From Clusia tigrina (lineage: Eukaryota; Arthropoda; Insecta; Diptera; Clusiidae): a DNA stretch of 64,000 bases. The stretch's first letter is position 1. Every line of letters begins with the position of its first letter. The position numbers and the translations under genes are program-made. The DNA is taken from contig OV050031.1 in assembly GCA_920105625.2 (NCBI GenBank), positions 82,593,995 through 82,657,994 on the forward strand, given 5' to 3'. The notes beneath the pieces are model-generated. The model saw only the letters and a program-made list of their open reading frames with translations, was not told where the DNA came from and did no database searches. Positions 25,578-34,570 of the stretch are shown one piece after another.

Positions 25578-26571
25578 CTAAAGGACCTATTGGAGGAATC
25601 CCAGGGCAAGGAGCCCTGAAGCAGTGAGGCATCCTGCAACGAATTCGAAGGACCTCAACCTGAAACGAATTCGAAGGACGCTAAGGATAAAGATGTCATC
25701 GAAAAAAATTTGGGTGAGTAGAGTGTATAATAGCGTAATCTAAGTAGATACTTCTGCGACCCTGAAGGCGCCGTGGCGCTGGTCAAAGAAGTTGCAACCT
25801 ACAGGCGCGTTTGCGCTGTTGCACGCAGCTTTGAATGGCAACCATAAACCGTCAGTATGATCGGACGGTCTATGTATGTTCATCTTAGCTGTGAGGATTT
25901 TTTTTGTAGGGGATTTGAATTTGTTTGTCGTGAGGGACATTTATATTGCTTATAAGGCCATGTAGTCTATGTTGAGAAATTTAAATTGTTTTTGTATTGT
26001 TTAAATTCTGAAGTTCTGAATTTTTGTTGTTTGATTTAAATGATTGGCTTTTGAGCTTAGGGTATTAGAAAAAAATATTTCAAGAAGTGTTTACAACACG
26101 TGTTGTTGCATCAAAGGTTTTTGTAGTTCGGAAACTACAATTTGCGTAGCAATGTTGAAGATAACAGTTAAATGCTATTATTATGTGGCGCATACGTTAC
26201 GGGTTTATTTTTAAACATGGATTCAAATTTCCGGGAATGAATCAAGACACTTTTGCCGGTAAATCAAATTTCGGTTTTTACAAACATATGGCCGTTTTTA
26301 TGGATTTTTGGGAGTATTAAGGATGGTGAGAGGAAAACAAGGAGTATTTGTGAGGAAGTCAAGGACCACTTTGCATTGCTGGAAGGACTTAATGGACGCC
26401 GGTAGACAGCGGAACTTTTGTGATGGAAAACAAGTATAGCAGAATATGTATATAAAGATAGAATTTACGTTGGAATATTTTTTTTTTGATAATTCTGTTC
26501 GAATAAAATATTGTAACAAGTTTTAACAATTATTGGATTTTTGTTTGTAATTGGAATACGCCATCTGGGAT
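25578..26571 (+). other. Long 5' leader between primer site and gag
   Basis: About 1 kb without a long reading frame. It contains a small hairpin (CAGGGC at 25602-25607 pairing with GCCCTG at 25613-25618), a 16-bp direct repeat AACGAATTCGAAGGAC at 25638-25653 and 25664-25679, a 17-codon ATG reading frame at 25693, and AT-rich sequence. Several ATGs precede the gag ATG, so plain scanning from the cap would not reach gag easily. Either an intron in this leader or another means of initiation is needed if the element was ever active. Confidence 0.6.
25693..25743 (+). CDS. Short upstream ORF or candidate first coding exon with a splice donor
   Basis: ATG at 25693 opens a frame of 16 codons plus stop. 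After its seventh codon (TGG) the sequence continues GTGAGT (25714-25719), a good match to a fly 5' splice site. The donor lies between codons (phase 0), and phase-0 AG acceptors exist in the first codons of gag (after 26580 or just before GAGCAAATTGG), although their pyrimidine tracts are weak. It could therefore be a first exon giving gag a seven-residue N-terminus, or just a non-functional upstream ORF. The sequence is identical in copy 2. Purely motif-based. Confidence 0.3.
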   Translation: MSSKKIWVSRVYNSVI

Positions 26572-28911
26572 ATGACGAAGGAAGCGCAAGGATTACTGCT
26601 GAGGCAGGAGCAAATTGGCGAAACGATTGAAAAATTGGTGCGTAATTTTAAGAAAGACGGCAGTTTACGTAAGGACAACGTGCATTACCGCAAGCGAATA
26701 ACACAGTTGCAAAATCTAGGGAGAGAGTTCAACAATAATCACGGACTGTTGTTGCCTCACGCAGTTGAGTACGGCAAGGGAAAATATTTTGCGGAAAAAT
26801 ACGCAGACTACATAAATAGTCTGGTCAACGAATGGGCAGATACATTTAGTTCTGAATTAGAGGGACTAGGACAAGAGATTGTGAGTTTGGTTTCGCCAGA
26901 CGAGGAAATAAGGAACAGATTAAAATCAATACAGTCAGAGGTGAAACTGTTTACTGGGAAAATAGTTGACCAGTTCGAAGCAAGTACGAGCAGGGAAGAA
27001 GCTCAGGAATTGTGGAGGCAGGCGAACGCCGGAGGCGCTGTGTCACCATTAGAAGTAGCGGATCAAGCCTTGACGGCAATCCAAAAAAGGACAGAAGAAA
27101 AGTTGTTCAAATTTTATGAGAAAACAGAAGATTTGAGAGCACAAAAAGAGTATCTCGAGAATAGGGTAAAGGAACTTTCTCGGAGATTGACGGAGACAGA
27201 GGAAGCAGCATCGCTGTTGGAAAAGGAGTGTGCGGAATTAAAAAAAGGACGGGCGACCAATAGGTCCTCATTGAATAGGGAGAGATCAAAATCAGCATCG
27301 GCTGGATTTACGCAGACGGTATTGACATTGCCACCGGAAGTGCGCTGGCCGGAGTATCTAACACCGGAAGGGATAAACCGCTTGGTAAAGCCCAGATTAG
27401 TATTGAGTGAAGAGAGGGAAGCGGCATTTTTGTTTGGTGCATCTGAAATCGGGGTCGAGCCTTTTTCTCCAGAACGTCCGGTAACTAATAAAAATAAGGG
27501 ATATCCGCCAAAAGAGCCAGAAGCAGTAACGGTACAGGACAGGCCCAATACTGTGGACAGTATTTCGCCTGTACGAACAAACGATCGAAAACTAATTAGT
27601 TTGAGTCCGTCATTGGTCAATTACCTCTCAGATCCGGGAGAAGTGAATCTAGGAACCACCCACAAAGATAGCGCTCAAGTTTTACCGGTCATAAGTAAAA
27701 CAAAAATACGCAAAATGGGTATAGAGGAGATTTCAAAGACAGTGGCCAGGCTAATACCTGTGTTTACTGCTGCAGCTTCAGAAGATTTACGGTCAGAAGT
27801 TAACAGATTCATTCAAGGTTGTGAGCTTGCAAAGCGAAGCATAAGCCCTGATGAGTTGCAGGATTTCTTCGACTGTGTTAAGCAAAGGTTATTTGGAGAC
27901 GCGTACAACCTTGTGTTGCCAAAGCAATTCGCCAGTGTGGACGAGCTTTACAGTCTTATAAGGAGAACTTATCTGAAGGAGAGAACTTTGGAGGACATAA
28001 CCCAAGAAATTAGAATCGGGAAACAACAGGCAGGGGAAGACATTCGCGCCTTTGCCAGGCGTTTGGAGTCACTTCGGATGACGGCCCAAGAAGTAATCAA
28101 ATATAAGTACAATGGCGTTGGTGATACCGCATTATTATTCGAAGTTGACAAGTCGGTGTTAACGACTTTCATAGTGGGGCTCCGCAACTCCGTTCTAAAG
28201 ATTCATATGCTGAATAGCGGAACAGGAACTCTGGAGGAATTAGTAGAGGAAGCGATTAGAGCACAAGTTCTCGTGGAACGGAGTACGGCTGGGTTAGGTG
28301 AGGTACACATGTTGGAAAATAGACAGGACATGTTCACCGCCACTGTCGTGAACCGAGATGGAAGTAATTTCGTCCCAAACATATACAGAGGAGCATATAA
28401 CCCCGGTGTCTCCGACAACAGAGCCGCGAAACCGAGAAATCCGTACAGGGGGTTTGTACAGAGGGCACCCACATATTCGTTCTGCCGTAAGCAAGGTCAT
28501 ACAAGGGATGAGTGCATTACACGCAAAAACACGCCCTACTGTATGGAGTGCCAAACATATGGTCATGAGGCAAGTAGACAGTGCCAAGAAGGCACGGTAT
28601 GGAATCAGAATAGAAGGCAGCCAGCTACGAGGCGCCCGGTTCCACCCTTGAGGGACAGCAGGGGTAACTTCAGTAGTCCCCAAGTTAATTCAACAGAAGG
28701 AATTAACCAAGGAAGAAATCCTTTCAAAACTGGGAGTGGTCAGCAGCAACCAAATTGGAATTCCAAAAGTGAACCAAGGATACGCAACAACCAAGAGGGG
28801 TTGAGATGCTTCTCATGTGGACAGATGGGACATCGGGCAGCGGAATGCAGGGATAGACAATTCCAACAAAGGAACCAGGAAAACTTCCAGCGGCCCAGTC
28901 GAAGCCAGTAG
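26572..28911 (+). CDS. gag: Gag structural polyprotein of the Gypsy-type element (copy 1)
   Basis: Open for 779 codons from the ATG at 26572; an in-frame TAA at 26548 limits any upstream extension unless splicing occurs. Gag builds the cytoplasmic virus-like particle and binds the genomic RNA. In order: a charged helical N-terminus, a likely coiled coil at about residues 173-226 (RVKELSRRLTETEEAASLLE), a variable linker, a capsid-like region at about 406-575 and a basic C-terminus with zinc knuckles. The third knuckle (CFSCGQMGHRAAEC, from residue 746) is a perfect CX2CX4HX4C. The middle one (CMECQTYGHEASRQC) has one extra residue before its last Cys. The first (YSFCRKQGHTRDEC, from residue 635) has Tyr where the first Cys is expected, which one base change would explain. 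The frame is intact, unlike pol. The end overlaps the pol frame. Confidence 0.9.
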   Translation: MTKEAQGLLLRQEQIGETIEKLVRNFKKDGSLRKDNVHYRKRITQLQNLGREFNNNHGLLLPHAVEYGKGKYFAEKYADYINSLVNEWADTFSSELEGLGQEIVSLVSPDEEIRNRLKSIQSEVKLFTGKIVDQFEASTSREEAQELWRQANAGGAVSPLEVADQALTAIQKRTEEKLFKFYEKTEDLRAQKEYLENRVKELSRRLTETEEAASLLEKECAELKKGRATNRSSLNRERSKSASAGFTQTVLTLPPEVRWPEYLTPEGINRLVKPRLVLSEEREAAFLFGASEIGVEPFSPERPVTNKNKGYPPKEPEAVTVQDRPNTVDSISPVRTNDRKLISLSPSLVNYLSDPGEVNLGTTHKDSAQVLPVISKTKIRKMGIEEISKTVARLIPVFTAAASEDLRSEVNRFIQGCELAKRSISPDELQDFFDCVKQRLFGDAYNLVLPKQFASVDELYSLIRRTYLKERTLEDITQEIRIGKQQAGEDIRAFARRLESLRMTAQEVIKYKYNGVGDTALLFEVDKSVLTTFIVGLRNSVLKIHMLNSGTGTLEELVEEAIRAQVLVERSTAGLGEVHMLENRQDMFTATVVNRDGSNFVPNIYRGAYNPGVSDNRAAKPRNPYRGFVQRAPTYSFCRKQGHTRDECITRKNTPYCMECQTYGHEASRQCQEGTVWNQNRRQPATRRPVPPLRDSRGNFSSPQVNSTEGINQGRNPFKTGSGQQQPNWNSKSEPRIRNNQEGLRCFSCGQMGHRAAECRDRQFQQRNQENFQRPSRSQ
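28857..28911 (+). other. gag-pol overlap, probable -1 ribosomal frameshift region
   Basis: The protease frame is -1 relative to gag and is open from 28857, just after its TAG at 28854-28856, so the two frames overlap for 55 nt up to the gag stop at 28909-28911. This is the usual Gypsy arrangement for making a small amount of Gag-Pol. GGAAAAC at 28878-28884 reads G GAA AAC in the gag frame and is the best slippery candidate, though it is not a canonical heptamer. Confidence 0.5.
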
Positions 28912-29786
28912 ACTGGAAAGCCAAAAGAAAGAGAGTAATAGTTAGGCCAAAAGTACGTGGGACTAGTAATGTAGGAACTACAGTCCAGGAGAAGGAGGAG
29001 CAAGAGGCTCTCCAATATCACGAAGAGTTAGGAAGTGGATACGCGTCCATGTTGGGAACAGAAGGACATTGCTTCGCTATGAGCAGGATAGGTGATGCCT
29101 TCATCGAGATACCCTGCGAGGAAGCAGCGGGTGGAAAGCTAGTGCTATTAGTAGATTCAGGGGCGGACACTAGCCTCGTAAAATCTAGTGTTTTACGAAA
29201 GGGGCTAGACTTTAATCAAATGGACTTAAGAACTCTTAACGGAGGGTTTGGAGGGTACATTAGGACATTGGGGTCGCTCAGAATAGGGCACAGTGGAGTT
29301 AAGGGTATGAGTTTTAGAGTGCACGCAGTGGAAGTGGACAGGAAAGGTATCCCGGTTGATGGGATAATTGGCCGCGATAATCTTAGGGGACGCACCATAC
29401 TGGATGCGCTTGACAAGCAGTTATCATTTTATGATAATAATAAGAATAGAATCCTCACTCTTCCATTAAAGTCATGGCAGGAAGGAACCGTGAGCAAGGT
29501 TAAGAATAGTAGGGAGGTAGTAAATGCAAGGTCAACCAGAGTAGTTACTATGCATGTAAATACGAAATTTAGGACTGTTGTTTTGCACAAGCAGCAGCTA
29601 GCGGAGGGCGTATATATGGGAGAAACCATAACGCACGTTGACAAGGGTAAGGTGTACGCTTGCGTACTCAACGCATCGGAGAAGGATTACCTGATGGATG
29701 AGGATTTTAGGCCTAAGTTCACTAGTTACGATAATTTTAAGGAACCGAATTATAGATCGGTTAATCGATTAAACAAGTTGATATAA
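28857..29786 (+). CDS. Retropepsin-like aspartic protease segment of pol (copy 1)
   Basis: The frame is open for 309 codons, with an ATG at 29049 (245 codons from there). The sequence LLVDSGADTSLV holds the catalytic DSG triad (29154-29162), and GIIGRDNL further on is the second conserved loop of retroviral-type proteases. The enzyme cuts Gag-Pol into mature proteins inside the particle and works as a dimer. The segment after the protease fold (from about 29450, rich in Lys and Thr) has no recognisable domain and leads to the RT. The frame ends at TAA (29784-29786) before RT starts in another frame, which suggests a frameshift in the spacer. The active-site residues are intact. Confidence 0.85.
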   Translation, partial: TIPTKEPGKLPAAQSKPVDWKAKRKRVIVRPKVRGTSNVGTTVQEKEEQEALQYHEELGSGYASMLGTEGHCFAMSRIGDAFIEIPCEEAAGGKLVLLVDSGADTSLVKSSVLRKGLDFNQMDLRTLNGGFGGYIRTLGSLRIGHSGVKGMSFRVHAVEVDRKGIPVDGIIGRDNLRGRTILDALDKQLSFYDNNKNRILTLPLKSWQEGTVSKVKNSREVVNARSTRVVTMHVNTKFRTVVLHKQQLAEGVYMGETITHVDKGKVYACVLNASEKDYLMDEDFRPKFTSYDNFKEPNYRSVNRLNKLI

Positions 29787-29794
29787 GAAAAAGA

Positions 29795-30205
29795 ATGGAG
29801 AGTGTGCTAGAATCACTAAAGTTAGACCCAAGCGTAAATTCGGAAGAGAAGGCATCAATAGTAGCCATTTGTGCGTCATTCCATGATATATTTTTGCTGG
29901 AAGGAGACCAGTTAACGTATACACCAGAGGTAGAGCATGAAATACCTACTAGGGTGGATCAAGCACCAATTAACCAGAAGCAATACAGATTGCCACAAGC
30001 TCACAAGGATGAGGTAAATAGGCAAGTGGAAGGAATGTTAAAAGATAACATAATTTCACCAAGTATCTCGCCTTGGAACTCACCAATAATTTTGGTACCA
30101 AAGAAGGGAGGTGCTCAGGGTCAGAAGAAGTGGAGTATGGTCGTCGATTTTAGGAAATTGAACGACGCCACACACTCAAGCAGGTGTTCCCGATACCAAG
30201 GATAG
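29795..30205 (+). CDS. Reverse transcriptase N-terminal fragment (copy 1)
   Basis: 136 codons from an ATG at 29795, with the fingers region of a Gypsy RT: QYRLPQAHKDEVNRQVEGML, ISPSISPWNSPIILVPKKGG and MVVDFRKLND, all landmark motifs of the family. After about codon 125 the protein becomes unrelated because of the frame change in the CA run at 30169-30175. The RT continues in another frame, overlapping from 30184. RT copies the element RNA into DNA in the cytoplasmic particle. Confidence 0.85.
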   Translation: MESVLESLKLDPSVNSEEKASIVAICASFHDIFLLEGDQLTYTPEVEHEIPTRVDQAPINQKQYRLPQAHKDEVNRQVEGMLKDNIISPSISPWNSPIILVPKKGGAQGQKKWSMVVDFRKLNDATHSSRCSRYQG

Positions 30206-31536
30206 AAGAGATTCTGGATCAATTGGGGCATAGTAGATATTTTTCTACGCTCGATTTAGCGAGTGGCTACCACCAAGTTCTGGTGGATACCCAGGATAAG
30301 CAGATAACCGCGTTCAGCACCGGTTTAAGGCATTATGAGTTTAATAAAATGCCGTTCGGATTAACAGGAGTACCGGCTACCTTCCAACGGCTAATGAACC
30401 ATGTGCTAACAGGCTTGCAAAGGTTAGATTGTTTTGTGTATCTGGATGATATTGTAATTTATGGGAAGAACTTGCAGCAGCATTCGCAACGCTTGTGCGA
30501 GGTGCTCCAGGAATTACGAGAACACAATTTGAAATTGAACACGGAGAAGTGTCAATTTTTGCGAAGAGAGGAGGTTTATTTAGGCCATCGTTGCTCAGAG
30601 GCTGGAGCACTGCCTGATCCGCAGAAGGTGGAATGCGTTAAGAATTTAGCGGTTCCAAGAAACAGAAAAGAAGTGCAAGCATTCCTAGGACTAGTGAACT
30701 ATTATAGAAAGTTCGTGGAAGGACTAGCCGGAATTGCGTTGCCAGTGAATAAGTTGCTACGAAAAGAAGCAAAGTTCGAATGGACAGAGAGCTGTCAGCA
30801 AGCATTCGAGAGACTAAAAGAAATAATTAGCTCGCCACCAATTTTGGCGTACCCCGACTTTGAGCAAACTTTTTTGTTGACCACTCATGCTAGCAATGAA
30901 GCATTAGGGGCAGTATTGTCACAAGGGGAAGTCGGTAATGACCGACCAATAGCATTCGCAAGCAGAGCGCTTAGCGACACGGAGAAGAGAAACTCCACAA
31001 TAGAAAAGGAATTTCTAGCCATAGTATGGGCTACAAAGAATTTTAGAGCATATCTGCTAGGACGCCCATTCAAGATATACACTGATCACCAGCCGTTGAG
31101 AGGCATAGCCAACTTGAAAGACCAAACGTCTAGGCTAGCCAGGTTCAGACACAAATTGTCTGAGTATGATTTTGAAATCATTTACAAACCTGGGAAAAAG
31201 AATCTGAATGCGGATGCACTCAGCAGAGTACCGCAGGCACAGAAGGTATCAGTAGTGCAAACAAGGGCCAAGGCACGGTCAGATAAGGAGAAGGCCGAGA
31301 GAATTCAAGGGGATAAAATTGATGCAACAAGAAGTGTTAGCAATGCAGGTGACGCTGCTAATGAACAAAGAGCCAGTAGTGTGGAATGGCTGGAGGATAA
31401 AAAAGATATCCAGGCTGTGTTAAAGGGTTTCCATGATTCACCTCTAGGTGGACACCAGGGATTCTGGAAAACCCATGACAGAATTAGGCGAGTATACGGA
31501 TGGAGAGGTATGCTCAAAGACATAAAAAATATGTAA
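30184..31536 (+). CDS. Reverse transcriptase palm, RNase H and start of integrase (copy 1)
   Basis: 450 codons in one frame. It begins within RT (FPIPRIEEILDQLG), then YFSTLDLASGYHQV with the first catalytic Asp, MPFGLTGVPATFQR and FVYLDDIVIYG with the YLDD active site at 30439-30450. RNase H follows: TTHASNEALGAVLSQ, STIEKEFLAIVWA and IYTDHQPLRG. In the first of these the catalytic Asp of the usual TDAS motif is His (CAT, 30886-30888), which should abolish RNase H activity. Then come the connection NADALSRV, a charged Lys- and Arg-rich spacer, and the integrase zinc-binding start HDSPLGGHQGFWKTH. The frame stops at 31534-31536 because of a shift in the A run just before. The RT catalytic residues themselves are intact. 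Confidence 0.9.
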   Translation: MFPIPRIEEILDQLGHSRYFSTLDLASGYHQVLVDTQDKQITAFSTGLRHYEFNKMPFGLTGVPATFQRLMNHVLTGLQRLDCFVYLDDIVIYGKNLQQHSQRLCEVLQELREHNLKLNTEKCQFLRREEVYLGHRCSEAGALPDPQKVECVKNLAVPRNRKEVQAFLGLVNYYRKFVEGLAGIALPVNKLLRKEAKFEWTESCQQAFERLKEIISSPPILAYPDFEQTFLLTTHASNEALGAVLSQGEVGNDRPIAFASRALSDTEKRNSTIEKEFLAIVWATKNFRAYLLGRPFKIYTDHQPLRGIANLKDQTSRLARFRHKLSEYDFEIIYKPGKKNLNADALSRVPQAQKVSVVQTRAKARSDKEKAERIQGDKIDATRSVSNAGDAANEQRASSVEWLEDKKDIQAVLKGFHDSPLGGHQGFWKTHDRIRRVYGWRGMLKDIKNM

Positions 31537-31985
31537 AGACTTGCCCAAAGTGCCAGGCCAACAAAAGTTCAAGGCTAACAAAGATGCCAATGGTGTTAAC
31601 TGACACACCAAAACAACCATTTGATAAAGTTCTTATGGATATTGTAGGTATTTTACCTGAGACTGTTTCGGGCAATAAATACATATTGACGTTCCAAGAC
31701 GATTTCTCAAAGTATATGGCGTGCGTGGCTATACCCGATGCTGAAGCGAGTACGGTGGCCAAAGCATTCTTTGATGAAATTATAGCACGATACAACATAC
31801 CTAAGGTTTTGATAACCGACAATGGTTCAAATTTCGTATTAAAACTATTCTCAGAAACGTGTAAAATGCTGGGAATGAAGAAGTTGCACATAACACCATA
31901 TCATCCACAGGCGAATGGCTCATTGGAACGTAGTCATCGACCTCTGGCCGAGTACTTGCGCAGTTTTGCCAAAGAAGACGGCTAG
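31500..31985 (+). CDS. Integrase catalytic core fragment (copy 1)
   Basis: The frame that continues integrase after the shift at 31524-31529. It holds the last two zinc ligands (CPKC), then the catalytic D-D-35-E triad: Asp at 31638-31640 in MDIVG, Asp at 31818-31820 in ITDNGSNF and Glu at 31926-31928 in NGSLERSH, with exactly 35 residues between the second Asp and the Glu. Integrase joins the element DNA to the host chromosome. The frame ends at a TAG (31983-31985); the next codons (NWDQWLTTAMRVHNN) are clearly still integrase, so the stop is a lesion. The same TAG is present in copy 2. Next to MDIVG this copy has Leu where copy 2 has His. Confidence 0.9.
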   Translation: MERYAQRHKKYVKTCPKCQANKSSRLTKMPMVLTDTPKQPFDKVLMDIVGILPETVSGNKYILTFQDDFSKYMACVAIPDAEASTVAKAFFDEIIARYNIPKVLITDNGSNFVLKLFSETCKMLGMKKLHITPYHPQANGSLERSHRPLAEYLRSFAKEDG

Positions 31986-32089
31986 AATTGGGATCAATGG
32001 TTAACCACTGCAATGCGTGTACACAACAATACTGTGCATGTATCAACGAAGCAAACTCCGTTTAGAACACTCTACGGGTTTGATTTCAC

Positions 32090-32446
32090 ATGCCAGCGAA
32101 TTTGAAGCGCAAATGTGCGCCTGTATACAATGCTGATGACCCCAATAAAGTACAAAAATATCAGTTGCAGCGAGCGCACGAATTGGTTAGAGAAAACCAG
32201 GAATGTGCTAAACGAGTGGCCAGGGAAGCCTATAACAAGGTACTAAACCCAGTAGTTTTTCATGTGGGTGATCAAGTACTAATGAAGAATCAGGCTAGGA
32301 GAAACAAATTCTCACCTGTGTGGATAGGTCCCTATGTAGTAGCAGAGATCCGAAGCCCAGTTACAACAGTCGTAACGATTAAGGAAAAAAATAAAAAGCT
32401 ACATAATAATTTGTTGAAATTATACCACATTAGACCACACAACTAA
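32090..32446 (+). CDS. Integrase C-terminal segment with GPY motif (copy 1)
   Basis: 118 codons in a third integrase frame, entered after a shift near 32084-32086. It contains HVGDQVLMKNQARRNKFSP and WIGPYVVAEI, the GPY/F module found at the end of Gypsy and retroviral integrases, where it helps multimerise the enzyme and bind DNA. It ends KLYHIRPHN with no chromodomain. The ATG at 32090 is probably an internal Met rather than a start. The counterpart at 45297-45653 differs by only a few bases. Confidence 0.85.
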   Translation: MPANLKRKCAPVYNADDPNKVQKYQLQRAHELVRENQECAKRVAREAYNKVLNPVVFHVGDQVLMKNQARRNKFSPVWIGPYVVAEIRSPVTTVVTIKEKNKKLHNNLLKLYHIRPHN

Positions 32447-33280
32447 AGATATGTGTTAGCAGTGTTTTACAAGTGTAAACACAAGAATAACAACGTAAAC
32501 ATGTACGTGTGTGTATCAAATAGCACACACAGCTCCGATTTTCAAATTCAAGGCCAGCAGAAGTGTGCCAATTAAACTCGAGCAGGTAAAGTTGACGCAA
32601 TAAAAATGTGCTTATTATGCACTATGGCCGAACGAAGCACAGTAGGGAAAAATATATATTTTTTAAATATAAAATGATAAATATTGCACGTAATTAAAAA
32701 ATAAAATAAGATAGTAAGACAGTCGTGGGTAAGTAATATAAAACTTCGAATATGTACATACATACATACGACAGTGTATGCACTGAAATTCGACGCATGA
32801 GCGCTGACGCCAGGCAACGGAACTGCTGGTGAAGTAAGTATATATACGAGTATGTATATATGTGTATAAGATAAAGAATGAATGTACGAATGTATATTTG
32901 AAGAAGCAAGTATTCTAGTTAGGAGGAATGAGTATGTGCGTATGTATATTTTTGCAGATACTGCAGTCGGCTATATGTAAATATTCTCGTACATAGATTT
33001 TTACTGTTTATTGATTAGGAAATTAACGGATGAAAATTTGAATAAATGTATAGGTTGGGTATAAAAAAAAAATGTATAGTTAATTGGGAAAATAACGTTA
33101 GTAATTAATTCTAGGTAATTTAAAGCGCCTCGAATGTATGTATGTAGCCATATACGAGCTAATTACAGGATGGAAAATAGAATCGTTAATGGATATATAT
33201 GTACATATCAGGCTAGAAAATTACATATATCAAACAAAAATTAAACATATATCAAACTAAAATGTATACTAGGAAATTAA

Positions 33281-33508
33281 GAAAATTATTATAGGTGTTC
33301 TCTATATAGCTCTGATGATCTGAAGCGAAGCAGGAAGTTCCGGGAAGAACGGATGGATATTGGAATACGGTGCGGACTAAGGGACCAACATAGTATTCGG
33401 AAAGATGCGTTTTTGAAAAACAGAGATTTTTGGCAGTTATCTAAGGTTTGTGACCAAAAAGATGCCAACATATTCGATTGGGGAGGAATGGCGACGGATG
33501 TAATTTAA
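33281..33508 (+). CDS. Unidentified short ORF or candidate exon, 75 codons (copy 1)
   Basis: An open stretch between TAA (33278-33280) and TAA (33506-33508), without a good ATG in this copy. The translation is charged and ordinary in composition (RKFREERMDIGIRCGL, FLKNRDFWQLSKVC) and does not look like random AT-rich sequence. It is preceded by TTATTATAG and CTATATAG, possible 3' splice sites. In copy 2 a 1-nt difference upstream joins it to an ATG at 46466, and a TGA shortens its end. I recognise no family; chance openness remains possible. Confidence 0.3.
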   Translation, partial: ENYYRCSLYSSDDLKRSRKFREERMDIGIRCGLRDQHSIRKDAFLKNRDFWQLSKVCDQKDANIFDWGGMATDVI

Positions 33509-33687
33509 ATTTTGCGAAACGGCATATGGCCGCAGCATTTGAACGCGTTGTGGATGAGTTATTGACAAGCAACGAAAAATAAACAAGTTTCCTTGAGGAG
33601 TCATATTTTTGAATTGGACAATTTTATAGTACAGTGTCCACCCAGTGTATCACAATCTCAACAGAATCGATTTTGGATAAGTTGAAG

Positions 33688-33840
33688 ATGGGTAAATGCC
33701 TAAGGAGGGTGACTGAAACCACCACCAAATATAATAAGCAGAGGAAATTTGGCTCACGGAAGTTAATTGCTTCATTGAAGTATATGTCCGATCTAGAGTA
33801 TGAGGATATGAAACGTTATTTACATATGTATGAAATATGA
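33688..33840 (+). CDS. Unidentified 50-codon ORF in the 3' region (copy 1)
   Basis: ATG at 33688, stop TGA at 33838-33840; the frame is open upstream to at least 33634. The product is basic at the start (RRVTETTTKYNKQRKFGSRK) and ends SDLEYEDMKRYLHMYEI. The same frame is kept in copy 2 at 46891-47043 with three amino-acid changes and no stop. An AG preceded by AATTTTAT (near 33630) could be a splice acceptor. I recognise no family. Confidence 0.3.
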   Translation: MGKCLRRVTETTTKYNKQRKFGSRKLIASLKYMSDLEYEDMKRYLHMYEI

Positions 33841-34394
33841 TTTAATACAAGAGGACACAGAGACTAGTAACCGATCAGAGTACACAAATTACATCATTAA
33901 ACGTGTATCTCAGAAAAATACCTATTGTCTCCACATCAAATCCTAACGATGTCAAATACCATTATGAGGAAGCTCAAGAGAAATACTTCCACCATAAAAC
34001 GCATTGCTGCAAAGTAAGACGGAGTATTGTAATCTCTCATGTATTCCAAATGTTTTTTACAAGTTGAATACTATAAGCAGAGGCAGTACCACCTACAGCC
34101 GTGGGGCACACTATATAAATGGAAAGAAGAAGGCCACTAAAAGCAAAGTTTTAATGGAAAACCAGATCGCCAACCTATAACATCTTTTTACGTACCGATC
34201 CAGAAAGAAGGGAGGGGTATGCAGAGTTCATCGAGGGACTTCACTCCGACAACGACGGCCGTCAACTGGACCAGTAGGTAGCACAGGGCGCAGTATAATG
34301 TAAGGTTTTATGTATAGAATAGAATTGTGTTATTGTTTAGGTATCTGTATATACGCCAATGAGAAAAGAGTCAATGAAAGACCAAATTATAAAA

Positions 34395-34570
34395 AGGGGA
34401 ATATAAAAAAATAATGATGGATAAAAATAAGAAAAAAAAAACAAAAACAAAAACAAAGTAAAGAAAAAATAAAAATAAAAGAAAGAAAACTACAAAAGAA
34501 AATAAAAGCTGGAGAAAAAAATATATGGAAAAGAAAAGAATAAAAAAGGAAGAAAAAACCGTGATAGAAC
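34395..34570 (+). repeat. A/G-rich low-complexity tract (copy 1)
   Basis: Almost entirely A with scattered G, from ATAAAAAAATAATGATGG through runs of AAAACAAAAAC to GGAAGAAAAAACC. The opposite strand reads as Phe/Leu-rich open frames that are only by-products of the composition. Copy 2 has the same tract near 47591-47760. It lies about 150 bp before the polypurine tract. Confidence 0.8.

Larger units (their letters stand above)
28857..32446 (+). pseudogene. pol: pol of copy 1: protease, RT, RNase H, integrase, broken by frameshifts and a stop
   Basis: The whole pol region can be followed by protein motifs, but it switches reading frame four times and has one internal stop. The breaks are: between protease and RT near 29765-29786; early in RT in a CA run at 30169-30175; between RNase H and integrase in the A run at 31524-31529; TAG at 31983-31985 inside integrase; and the T run near 32084-32086. 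Those that survive in copy 2 (the last three) are present there too. They therefore predate duplication of the element, unless they are systematic homopolymer errors in the assembly. No working polyprotein can be made from this copy. Domains are listed separately. Confidence 0.9.

Noticed and set aside
25740..25940. Minus-strand 66-codon frame in the leader (and its twin at 42787-42987)
   Set aside because: It lies antisense within the element leader, has no recognisable motif, and is conserved only because the two copies are recent duplicates.
26551..26571. Gag starting at TTG 26551
   Set aside because: TTG is an unlikely start in an insect element; the ATG at 26572 is in frame and follows closely, and TAA at 26548 ends any upstream extension.
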